DNA from: Gammaproteobacteria bacterium | GTDB taxonomy: Bacteria; Pseudomonadota; Gammaproteobacteria; BMS3Bbin11 | NCBI GenBank assembly: GCA_030617565.1 | Contig: JAUWVE010000091.1 | Coordinates: 1 to 6,209, forward strand | Direction: 5' to 3' | Length of the DNA stretch: 6,209 nucleotides | In this document: positions 1 through 4,772 of the stretch, piece by piece | Numbering within the stretch: position 1 is the first letter of the stretch | How the letters are laid out: every line of letters starts with the position of its first letter | Program-made: the position numbers and the translations under genes | The notes under the pieces: generated by a model | Database searches by the model: none | Told to the model about the DNA's origin: nothing | What the model saw: only the letters and a program-made list of their open reading frames with translations

Positions 1-1
1 T

Positions 2-157
2 AGTGATGAAACGCTGGTAGCACAAAGAGAAATAGTGACAGAAATAGAGCAATGGATGGCAGGCCAGCGCCGCGCAGGCTTGTTTAACACCAGCAAAAAA
101 GATGCACCGATAAGAGCCCAGGAAACAAGGATATTGGCCGAGTTGATGGGGGTTTGA
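2..157 (+). CDS. C-terminal fragment of an unidentified protein (5' end outside window)
   Basis: The frame is open from the left edge to TGA at 155-157 and gives 51 residues, ending ETRILAELMGV. The fragment is rich in charged and polar residues (QREIVTEIEQW, then FNTSKKDAP), so it looks like the helical tail of a soluble protein. There is no membrane segment. I do not recognise the family. In E. coli the gene upstream of mlaF is the antiporter yrbG, and this tail does not resemble a membrane transporter. No terminator-like hairpin lies between this stop and mlaF, so read-through into mlaF is possible. Reality as a coding end rests only on the open frame and plausible composition. Confidence 0.5.
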   Translation, partial: SDETLVAQREIVTEIEQWMAGQRRAGLFNTSKKDAPIRAQETRILAELMGV

Positions 158-170
158 GGGCTCAAGCTGA

Positions 171-338
171 AAGGTAAAAGGTAAAAGGTAAAAGGGGAAA
201 GGAAAGACTCGAGACTAAAGACTCGGGACTAAGGACCTGGAACTTGGAACTTGAAACTTGGAACTTGGAACTTGAAACTTGGAACTTGAAACTTGGAACT
301 TGGAACTTGAAACTTGAAACTTGAAACTTGTGTCTGAA
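171..338. repeat. Composite 7-bp tandem repeat array (about 24 units) abutting mlaF
   Basis: From 171 the sequence divides into uninterrupted 7-bp units in one register. Five are AAGGTAA-like (171-205: AAGGTAA three times, AAGGGGA, AAGGAAA). Five begin GAC (206-240: GACTCGA, GACTAAA, GACTCGG, GACTAAG, GACCTGG). Thirteen are AACTTGG, AACTTGA or AACTTGT (241-331). One degenerate unit follows (332-338). The unit sequence changes in blocks while the period stays exact. The array fills nearly all of the 172 bp between the upstream stop and mlaF and replaces any recognisable promoter or Shine-Dalgarno there. Intergenic heptameric repeats are known elsewhere (STRR sequences of cyanobacteria, TAACTGA repeats of Beggiatoaceae), but identity with those families is not shown here. 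Confidence 0.93.
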
Positions 339-1154
339 AATATAGTAACCCTCACCGACGTACACCTGAAACGTGCCGGTAAACCTGTCCTGGTAGATCT
401 CAGTCTGAGGATCCCGCGTGGCAAGGTTACGGCAGTTATAGGGCCCAGCGGCGTCGGTAAAACGACTTTGCTTGAATTGATAGGCGGCCGTTTGAGACCG
501 GATAATGGTTACTTGCTGGTGGATGGTCTTTCGGTGCCTGATCTGGGGCGTCGGGAATTATTTGAACTACGCAGGAGGATGGGCATGTTGTTTCAGGGTG
601 GCGCCTTGCTCAGTGATCTTGATGTCTATGAAAATATTGCCTTTCCACTACGCGAGCATACCCATCTGCCGGAGCCGGTTTTAAGGCAGCTGATACTCAT
701 GAAGCTGGAACTGGTTGGCCTGCGCGGGGCCAGACGGTTGATGCCAGACGAGCTTTCAGGAGGCATGACCCGTCGCGTGGCCCTGGCTCGTGCCGTCGCC
801 ATGGACCCACAAATTGTCATGTATGATGAACCTTTTACAGGTCTCGACCCTATCTCGAAGGCTATAATTGTCAAGCTAATCAAGAAGTTGAACAAAACTC
901 TGGCTATTACATCCATTGTTGTTACCCATGATGTTGTCGAGGCTATACAAATTGCTGATTTTGTCTATATGCTGGGTGAGGGCCGGGTGCTGGCCAGCGG
1001 CACAGCGAATGAAATACAGAATTCGACGCGTGCCGATGTCAGGCAGTTTTTGCAGGGCCAGGCGGATGGGCCGGTTCCTTTTCATTATGAGGCAGATGAT
1101 TATTTTTCTGATCTTTTCAACGCAGGCTTGTTAAACAAGGATGAGCAGAGATGA
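330..1154 (+). CDS. mlaF: MlaF, ATPase of the phospholipid-transport ABC complex
   Basis: Cytoplasmic ABC ATPase that powers MlaFEDB in outer-membrane lipid-asymmetry maintenance. With a GTG start at 330 it has 274 residues: Walker A GPSGVGKT at 38-45, Q-loop Gln89, signature LSGGM at 142-146, Walker B IVMYDEP at 162-168 and H-loop His200. The C-terminal extension around 240-260 (RQFLQG..DGPVPFHY) is characteristic of MlaF and contacts the neighbouring protomer in known structures. GTG 330 gives an N-terminus (MSENIVTLTDVHLKR) of family length. The only alternative upstream is TTG at 321, because the repeat array itself places an in-frame TGA at 315-317. No Shine-Dalgarno precedes either start; the sequence is heptad repeat. 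Its TGA overlaps the mlaE ATG (ATGA, 1151-1154), implying translational coupling. Confidence 0.96.
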   Translation: MSENIVTLTDVHLKRAGKPVLVDLSLRIPRGKVTAVIGPSGVGKTTLLELIGGRLRPDNGYLLVDGLSVPDLGRRELFELRRRMGMLFQGGALLSDLDVYENIAFPLREHTHLPEPVLRQLILMKLELVGLRGARRLMPDELSGGMTRRVALARAVAMDPQIVMYDEPFTGLDPISKAIIVKLIKKLNKTLAITSIVVTHDVVEAIQIADFVYMLGEGRVLASGTANEIQNSTRADVRQFLQGQADGPVPFHYEADDYFSDLFNAGLLNKDEQR

Positions 1155-1924
1155 TCAGTGGAGTGCGCCGTATCGGGGCATACAGCCTGTCTGTCCTTGC
1201 TGCCACGGGACGCGCCTGCATATTGTTAATACAGATGCTCGGCAGCATTCCATCATCGGTTCGGCGCTATGAGCTTTTCGTCGAGCAGCTCTTCCGCGTA
1301 GGTGTGCTGACATTACCGATCATTATCGTTGCCGCTTTATTTGTTGGCATGGTACTGGCATTGCAGGGCTATAACACGCTGGTGGACTTTGGTGCAGAAT
1401 CGTCTTTGGGTCTACTGGTGGCTTTGTCACTGACCAGGGAGCTTGGGCCGGTACTTGCTGGTCTATTGTTTGCAGGAAGAGCTGGCGCCGCGTTGACTGC
1501 TGAAATAGGTTTGATGAAGGCAACAGAGCAGCTGGCAGGTATGGAGATGATGGCTGTAGACCCGGTACGCCGGGTTTTGCTGCCGCGGTTTTTGGCCGGT
1601 ATGATATCAGTGCCTATACTGGCTGCGCTGTTTACTGCCGTCGGTATCCTGGGTGGATATCTGCTGGGTGTTAATGTACTGGGTGTCGACCAGGGGGTGT
1701 ACTGGTCTGTTATGCAGGAGGGTGTTGATTTTCAGCAGGATGTATTAAATGGTCTGCTCAAAAGCCTGGTTTTTGGTGTCTTGATCAGTTTGCTCGCGGT
1801 ATTTATGGGGTATGATGCCAGGCCGACACCCGCCGGTGTCGGTACAGCCACTACCCTGACGGTGGTGCTGTCTTCCCTGTTGGTGCTGGCTATGGATTTT
1901 AGTCTTACATCGATGATGTTCTAA
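1151..1924 (+). CDS. mlaE: MlaE, permease subunit of the phospholipid-transport ABC complex
   Basis: Inner-membrane permease of the YrbE/MlaE family, 257 residues (the E. coli protein is about 260). An N-terminal amphipathic stretch (1-45) precedes hydrophobic segments at about 52-72, 86-110, 147-178, 203-220 and 235-255. The conserved segments RELGP (97-101) and AEIGLMKATEQL (117-128), followed by GMEMMAVDP and RRVLLPR, form the signature and coupling-helix region that docks on MlaF. The start is fixed by the ATGA overlap with mlaF. The stop TAA (1922-1924) is followed three bases later by a heptad repeat, so mlaE and mlaD are 115 bp apart, although these genes are normally nearly contiguous. 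Nothing in the protein looks damaged. Confidence 0.96.
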   Translation: MISGVRRIGAYSLSVLAATGRACILLIQMLGSIPSSVRRYELFVEQLFRVGVLTLPIIIVAALFVGMVLALQGYNTLVDFGAESSLGLLVALSLTRELGPVLAGLLFAGRAGAALTAEIGLMKATEQLAGMEMMAVDPVRRVLLPRFLAGMISVPILAALFTAVGILGGYLLGVNVLGVDQGVYWSVMQEGVDFQQDVLNGLLKSLVFGVLISLLAVFMGYDARPTPAGVGTATTLTVVLSSLLVLAMDFSLTSMMF

Positions 1925-1927
1925 AAG

Positions 1928-2022
1928 GGAAGTCGGAAGTCAAAACCGTTGCGATTTTGGTTTCTTAGTATTTATCTGTTGACCTAAGACTTGAAACTTG
2001 AAACTTGAAACTTGAAACTCTT
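1928..2022. repeat. Heptad-flanked intergenic repeat, copy A (between mlaE and mlaD)
   Basis: Two GGAAGTC units (1928-1941) are followed by a 39-bp core that begins AAAACCGTTGCG (1942-1980). Then come 7-bp units GACCTAA, GACTTGA, AACTTGA three times and AACTCTT (1981-2022). The left units read in reverse complement (GACTTCC) match the right units (GACTTGA), so the arrays point outwards in inverted orientation. The right units are the same AACTTGA heptad as in the array before mlaF. The unit-to-core junction AGTCAAAACC recurs in copy B at 3643. The repeat starts three bases after the mlaE stop. Confidence 0.8.
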
Positions 2023-2039
2023 AAGGATCACTTAAGTAT

Positions 2040-2504
2040 ATGAAGAGACAATTAATAGAAATCACAGTCGGCTTATTCGTTGTTACGGGACTTGTGGCGT
2101 TGTTGTTTCTGTCCTTCCGTGTCAGCAATCTGAATTCGGACTCAGTTTCTGACCCTTACCAGGTGAATGCGCGATTTGACAATATCGGCAGCCTTAAAGT
2201 ACGGGCGCCGGTGACGATGGCCGGTGTCAGGATAGGCCGAGTCAAAGAGATAAGGCTGGATTCGTCCTCTTACCAGGCACAGGTAATTATGGATATCTCG
2301 GGTGATTACAATAAGCTGCCGGTTGATAGCAGTGCGTCGATTAATACTCAGGGCCTGCTGGGCGAACAGTTTGTTTCGCTGGAACCCGGTGGCCAGCAAA
2401 AGTACCTGAAAGAGGGTGACCGCATACGATTAACCCAGTCGGCAGTGGTGCTGGAAAACCTGATTGGTCAGCTATTGTTTAAGGGCAACTCTAATAATCC
2501 ATGA
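2040..2504 (+). CDS. mlaD: MlaD, MCE-domain lipid-binding subunit, with a replaced C-terminal tail
   Basis: Membrane-anchored periplasmic MCE protein; six copies form a ring around a lipid channel on MlaFE. It has 154 residues: one N-terminal membrane helix at about 8-27, the MCE domain at about 39-117 (YQVNARFDNIGSLKVRAPVTMAGVRIGRV, then NTQGLLGEQFVSLEPG), and the helix region SAVVLENLIGQLLF (134-147) that lines the pore. E. coli MlaD has about 183 residues with a longer tail. Here residues 148-154 (KGNSNNP) and the stop lie inside the terminal repeat of a MITE-like element, so the native tail was lost. The start ATG at 2040 follows AAGGA at 2023-2027 with a rather long 12-nt gap. A CTTAAG-GATCA-CTTAAG hairpin (2020-2036) could fold in between and shorten it. 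The core fold looks intact. Confidence 0.95.
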   Translation: MKRQLIEITVGLFVVTGLVALLFLSFRVSNLNSDSVSDPYQVNARFDNIGSLKVRAPVTMAGVRIGRVKEIRLDSSSYQAQVIMDISGDYNKLPVDSSASINTQGLLGEQFVSLEPGGQQKYLKEGDRIRLTQSAVVLENLIGQLLFKGNSNNP

Positions 2505-2694
2505 ACATATCATATTGAACCCAAAACCAGCCATTTCTGCGTTAAGAATCTTCGAAATAGCTAGCTATTACGATGTATATGGACATACAAGTGCCGTGGT
2601 GACAGGATGTCATTGAACGGCCGTGCGATCCTTGCCTTGATATGACAGACTTTGAATTACAATCTGACATATCCAGAATTAATAGAGGTGCCCT
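2482..2694 (-). mobile_element. MITE-like element, copy 1 (213 bp, diverged), between mlaD and mlaC
   Basis: Terminal inverted repeats: AGGGCAACTCTAATAATCC from 2482 pairs with the right end at 2676-2694 at 16 of 19 positions. A 3-bp direct duplication TTA flanks it (2479-2481 and 2695-2697). Reverse-complemented, both ends and the middle match the copy at 4610-4770: by eye about 41 of 54 positions over 2519-2572. This includes the palindrome AATAGCTAGCTATT (2556-2569). From the palindrome to the mlaD-side end it is 74 nt against 73 in the other copy; the other half carries about 51 nt extra. No ORF or transposase is present. TNA duplications occur in some IS5-family subgroups, so an IS5-like parent is an inference. 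It fills the 217-bp gap between mlaD and mlaC. A weak possible promoter (TTGATA 2637, TACAAT 2658, 15-bp spacer) lies inside it. Confidence 0.82.
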
Positions 2695-2721
2695 TTACAA
2701 TTCATCGGAAGGAACAAAAAA

Positions 2722-3315
2722 ATGATAAGAAAATTTATTCTCGCCTGTGCACTGCTCATTGTCAGTGTAGGAAGCCAGGCCTATGCCACAGAGCCGGCTG
2801 AACTGATCAGGGTTACCTCAGAAGAACTGCTAGGCAAGTTTACCGCCAATAGAGCAAGCTATGAAGTTGACCACCAGAGCCTTTATGACATGGTGCGCAG
2901 TGTCGCTATTCCACATTTTGATTTTGATCGAATGACAAAAATTGTACTGGGCAGGCACTATGCTGATGCGACAGTAGAACAGCGTAAACAGTTTGCTGAT
3001 GAATTTCAGACACTGCTTTTGAGGACCTATTCACAGGCCTTATTCCAGTATTCCGACGAAAAAATTAAATATAATCCTGCCGTACCTTACCGGGATGACG
3101 TGATTGTGCGGGCAGAGATTGATGTTGGTGCCGCAGTGCCCGTCAGGCTGGAGTATTTCCTTGGCAAAAAAGATGATGACTGGAAGGTCTTCGATGTTCG
3201 TATCGACGGCATTAGCCTGGTGACAACTTTTCGTAAATCCTACAATGCCGCCATCAGCCGCAATGGCCTGCCGGTACTGATTGCCGAGTTGAAAAAAAAG
3301 AACATCATACAATGA
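2722..3315 (+). CDS. mlaC: MlaC, periplasmic phospholipid carrier
   Basis: Soluble periplasmic shuttle that carries phospholipid between the outer-membrane MlaA-porin complex and the MlaFEDB complex. It has 197 residues, starting with a Sec signal peptide: MIRKF, a hydrophobic core at about 6-17, and probable cleavage after AYA (Ala22/Thr23). The mature protein has the MlaC/Ttg2D pattern: a helical first half (SLYDMVRSVAIPHFDFDRMTKIVLGRHY..A) and a beta-rich second half (VIVRAEIDVG, VRLEYFLGKKDDDWKVFDVRIDGISLVTTFR) ending in a helix. AAGGA at 2709-2713 lies 8 nt before the ATG and sits outside the MITE-like element, so the native ribosome site survived the insertion. Its TGA overlaps the mlaB start (ATGA, 3312-3315). 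Confidence 0.95.
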   Translation: MIRKFILACALLIVSVGSQAYATEPAELIRVTSEELLGKFTANRASYEVDHQSLYDMVRSVAIPHFDFDRMTKIVLGRHYADATVEQRKQFADEFQTLLLRTYSQALFQYSDEKIKYNPAVPYRDDVIVRAEIDVGAAVPVRLEYFLGKKDDDWKVFDVRIDGISLVTTFRKSYNAAISRNGLPVLIAELKKKNIIQ

Positions 3316-3608
3316 AACCGGTATTCGAGTGCGATGGGCAAGCATGCCGTATTTCAGGCGCGACAACTTTTAGTTACCTTGATGACCTGTCTAAGGATCT
3401 ACTGGCCCGTGCAGGCAGACAGGAAGATATGAAACTGGATCTGCAGCAGCTTACTGATTGCGACAGCGCCTTTGCCGCTTTGATGATGGCTTGTTTACAG
3501 ATAAAAAAACAGCAAAATCATTCATTAGCACTGCACAATAGCCCGCAAAAGCTTTTATCTTTATTTGAGGTATATGGGCTGACTGAGAGCGGGCTTCAAA
3601 TCAGCTGA
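3312..3608 (+). CDS. mlaB: MlaB, STAS-domain subunit of the Mla transporter
   Basis: Small cytoplasmic STAS protein of 98 residues that binds MlaF and is needed for assembly and activity of the complex. The sequence is divergent but keeps the STAS order: strand CRISGATTFSYL, helix, strand KLDLQQLTDCDSAFAALMMACL, then LALHNSPQKLLSLFEVYGL. Ser52 falls where E. coli MlaB has Thr52, the position equivalent to the phosphorylatable residue of anti-anti-sigma factors. The usual D(S/T)AGLALL reads DSAFAALM, so the glycine is replaced. Identification leans on position after mlaC and on the ATGA overlap that fixes the start. A heptad repeat begins two bases after the stop. Confidence 0.88.
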   Translation: MKPVFECDGQACRISGATTFSYLDDLSKDLLARAGRQEDMKLDLQQLTDCDSAFAALMMACLQIKKQQNHSLALHNSPQKLLSLFEVYGLTESGLQIS

Positions 3609-3610
3609 GG

Positions 3611-3765
3611 TTTTACGTTTTACGGGTTACTTTTTACGGAAAGTCAAAACCATTACCTATAAAATAAAACACCTAAAAATATTTCACTGCGATCACCGCG
3701 AGAGTTAAGGAATTTAATGTTTTGATGTTGCATTTCCCGTAATACGTAATACGTAAACCGTAATC
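3611..3765. repeat. Heptad-flanked intergenic repeat, copy B (between mlaB and ibaG)
   Basis: Left units TTTTACG, TTTTACG, GGTTACT, TTTTACG and GAAAGTC (3611-3645) lead into a 92-bp core starting AAAACCATTACC (3646-3737). The right units are CGTAATA, CGTAATA, CGTAAAC and CGTAATC (3738-3765). The left unit reverse-complemented (CGTAAAA) resembles the right unit, so the two arrays are inverted relative to each other, as in copy A. Both copies share the junction AGTCAAAACCRTTRC. The core also holds a short GCG-ATCAC-CGC inverted repeat near 3690. No ORF is present. The 257-bp gap between mlaB and ibaG contains this repeat and then a probable promoter. Confidence 0.78.
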
Positions 3766-3807
3766 CCTTTCCCTTATGATTAATAATGAATAGCTATCAG
3801 CAAAAAA

Positions 3808-3816
3808 TGCTATATT
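3808..3816 (+). promoter_or_regulatory. Probable extended -10 promoter of ibaG-grxD
   Basis: TGCTATATT fits an extended -10 (TGN plus TATATT, five of six to TATAAT) in AT-rich DNA 50 bp before ibaG. No good -35 is visible 17 bp upstream (GAATAG), which is acceptable for the extended class. The -10 overlaps a small palindrome GCTA-TAT-TAGC (3809-3819). Placement after the heptad repeat suggests ibaG-grxD has its own promoter independent of the mla genes. Confidence 0.4.
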
Positions 3817-3868
3817 AGCGTATTCTGTTTTACGTTCGGGTTTCCCGGCATTTTTATCAGGTTAAATG

Positions 3869-4117
3869 ATGGTTACACCAGAAGACATTAAAGGCTGGAT
3901 AGAGCAGGGAATTTCTGACTGCAGGGTTGAAATTACCGGTGATGGACAGCATTTCTATGCTGTTATCATTAGTCCTGCCTTTGCTGGCCAGAACAGGGTG
4001 CAGCAGCATCAGCTGGTTTACAAGGCGTTGGGTGAGCGCATGAAGGCAGAAATTCATGCCTTATCCATGCAGACGATGACGCCTGAAGAGTATGCCGCAG
4101 ACGATGCTGCGGACTGA
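3869..4117 (+). CDS. ibaG: IbaG, BolA-family Fe-S partner protein
   Basis: BolA-like protein of 82 residues, the IbaG (YrbA) type normally found between mlaB and murA. BolA proteins pair with CGFS monothiol glutaredoxins and help ligate a shared [2Fe-2S] cluster; IbaG is linked to acid stress and envelope homeostasis. Visible features are GDGQHFYAVIISPAFAG (24-40), RVQQHQLVYKAL (43-54) and the conserved EIHALSMQTMTPEEY (61-75), with His63 the likely cluster-ligand position and His28 in the variable loop. ATGs at 3866 and 3869 are both in frame. The second is preferred because AGG at 3859-3861 is 7 nt away rather than 4. The gene directly precedes its expected partner grxD, 43 nt before the preferred start. 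Confidence 0.92.
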   Translation: MVTPEDIKGWIEQGISDCRVEITGDGQHFYAVIISPAFAGQNRVQQHQLVYKALGERMKAEIHALSMQTMTPEEYAADDAAD

Positions 4118-4160
4118 AGATCAACCCGGCTATTCGCCGGATTACTGAGAGATGAAGAAA

Positions 4161-4469
4161 ATGGATGCACAGGAAAAAATCAAAGCACAACTGGAAGAAA
4201 ATGACGTTATGCTTTACATGAAAGGCAGCGCTATGTTTCCGCAGTGTGGTTTCTCCGGCAAGGCAGTGGAAATCTTGAAGGCCTGTGAAGCGAAATTTGA
4301 TACGGTTGATGTGTTATCAAACCCGGATATCCGTGACGGCATCAAGCAGTACTCAAACTGGCCGACTATCCCCCAGCTGTACATAAAGGGCGAATTCATA
4401 GGCGGCAGCGATATCATGCTGGAGATGTACCAGAAGGGCGAGTTGCAGGAAAAAATTAAGGCACTGTAA
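4161..4469 (+). CDS. grxD: GrxD, monothiol CGFS glutaredoxin (Grx4)
   Basis: Monothiol glutaredoxin of 102 residues that carries or transfers [2Fe-2S] clusters with glutathione rather than acting as a disulfide reductase. Key features are LYMKG (18-22), active site CGFS at 29-32, WPTIPQLYI with the cis-proline, and GGSD of the glutathione-binding loop, where many relatives have GGCD or GGSD. The ATG at 4161 is chosen because GAGAG (4147-4151) is 9 nt upstream. The ATG at 4152 directly abuts that site and would add only MKK. A small CCGGC-TATTC-GCCGG hairpin (4126-4140) lies in the ibaG-grxD gap, and the two are probably co-transcribed. Transcription should stop at the terminator 25 nt after the TAA. 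Confidence 0.95.
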   Translation: MDAQEKIKAQLEENDVMLYMKGSAMFPQCGFSGKAVEILKACEAKFDTVDVLSNPDIRDGIKQYSNWPTIPQLYIKGEFIGGSDIMLEMYQKGELQEKIKAL

Positions 4470-4494
4470 GGCTGCACAGTTTTTCTCATTTAAA

Positions 4495-4524
4495 AAAAGT
4501 CCGGATCCTGGGAGCCGGACTTTT
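4495..4524 (+). terminator. Rho-independent terminator after grxD
   Basis: Perfect 10-bp stem AAAAGTCCGG / CCGGACTTTT around a 10-nt loop (4505-4514), followed by TTTTCTATTTT. The A-run on the 5' side also makes it able to work on the other strand. It separates the ibaG-grxD unit from murA. Confidence 0.92.
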
Positions 4525-4544
4525 CTATTTTGGTTTCCCTTTTG

Positions 4545-4573
4545 CTGACTATCTATGATAGTAAGTTTATACT
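4545..4573 (+). promoter_or_regulatory. Candidate murA promoter with a palindrome in the spacer
   Basis: CTGACT (4545-4550), a 17-bp spacer and TATACT (4568-4573) form a reasonable sigma70-type promoter just after the terminator. A second overlapping option is TTGGTT (4530-4535), 18 bp, TATGAT (4554-4559). The perfect inverted repeat ACTATC-TAT-GATAGT (4548-4562) occupies the spacer and is placed like an operator. Transcripts from here would include the whole MITE-like element before murA. Confidence 0.42.
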
Positions 4574-4609
4574 CCGCTTCTGAATCCTGTTTCATAGCAC
4601 GGTTTTTAA

Positions 4610-4770
4610 AGGAGCCTCTGATTTATTCTGGACGAAGTAGATTTCGATCTAAAATGTTCAGGTTCGAGGCGCGAGTCACACGTAATAGCTGGCTATTGCG
4701 AAGATTCGGAACGAGGAAACTGGATATTTTAGGTGGAAGATACGAGTTCATGAATAGATCAGAGGCTCCT
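4610..4770 (+). mobile_element. MITE-like element, copy 2 (161 bp), ending at the murA start codon
   Basis: AGGAGCCTCTGATTTATTC at 4610-4628 is repeated inverted at 4752-4770. With the adjoining A-T pair (4609/4771) this is a 20-position stem containing one G-T. The 3-bp direct duplication TAA flanks it (4607-4609, 4771-4773). The middle contains the near-palindrome AATAGCTGGCTATT (4684-4697) shared with the copy near mlaC. It encodes no transposase. The right flanking duplication includes the A of the murA ATG. An IS5-like parent is suggested by the TNA duplication, but no parent element is in the window. It fills most of the gap after the terminator. Confidence 0.9.
4761..4765 (+). promoter_or_regulatory. 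Shine-Dalgarno-like AGAGG for murA, supplied by the MITE-like element
   Basis: AGAGG lies 7 nt before the murA ATG and is inside the right terminal inverted repeat. No other Shine-Dalgarno candidate exists. In RNA that spans the element, these bases pair with CCTCT at 4615-4619. Confidence 0.55.
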
Positions 4771-4772
4771 TA

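Noticed and set aside
171..331. CRISPR array
   Set aside because: The units are 7 bp, contiguous and without spacers; no cas genes are present.
314..346. Promoter made of a repeat-derived TTGAAA and TATAGT (341-346) for mlaF
   Set aside because: Available spacers are 14 or 21 bp, and the -10 would lie inside the mlaF coding region.
162..424. Minus-strand open frames with a repeating KFQVSS-like peptide
   Set aside because: They are translations of the 7-bp repeat (21 bp equals 7 codons), have no ribosome site, and run into mlaF on the other strand.
2637..2663. Promoter TTGATA/TACAAT for mlaC inside the MITE-like element
   Set aside because: The spacer is only 15 bp and the support is too weak for a separate feature; noted under the element.
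4126..4140. CCGGC-TATTC-GCCGG hairpin as a terminator between ibaG and grxD
   Set aside because: The stem is only 5 bp and no T-tract follows; the genes are probably co-transcribed.
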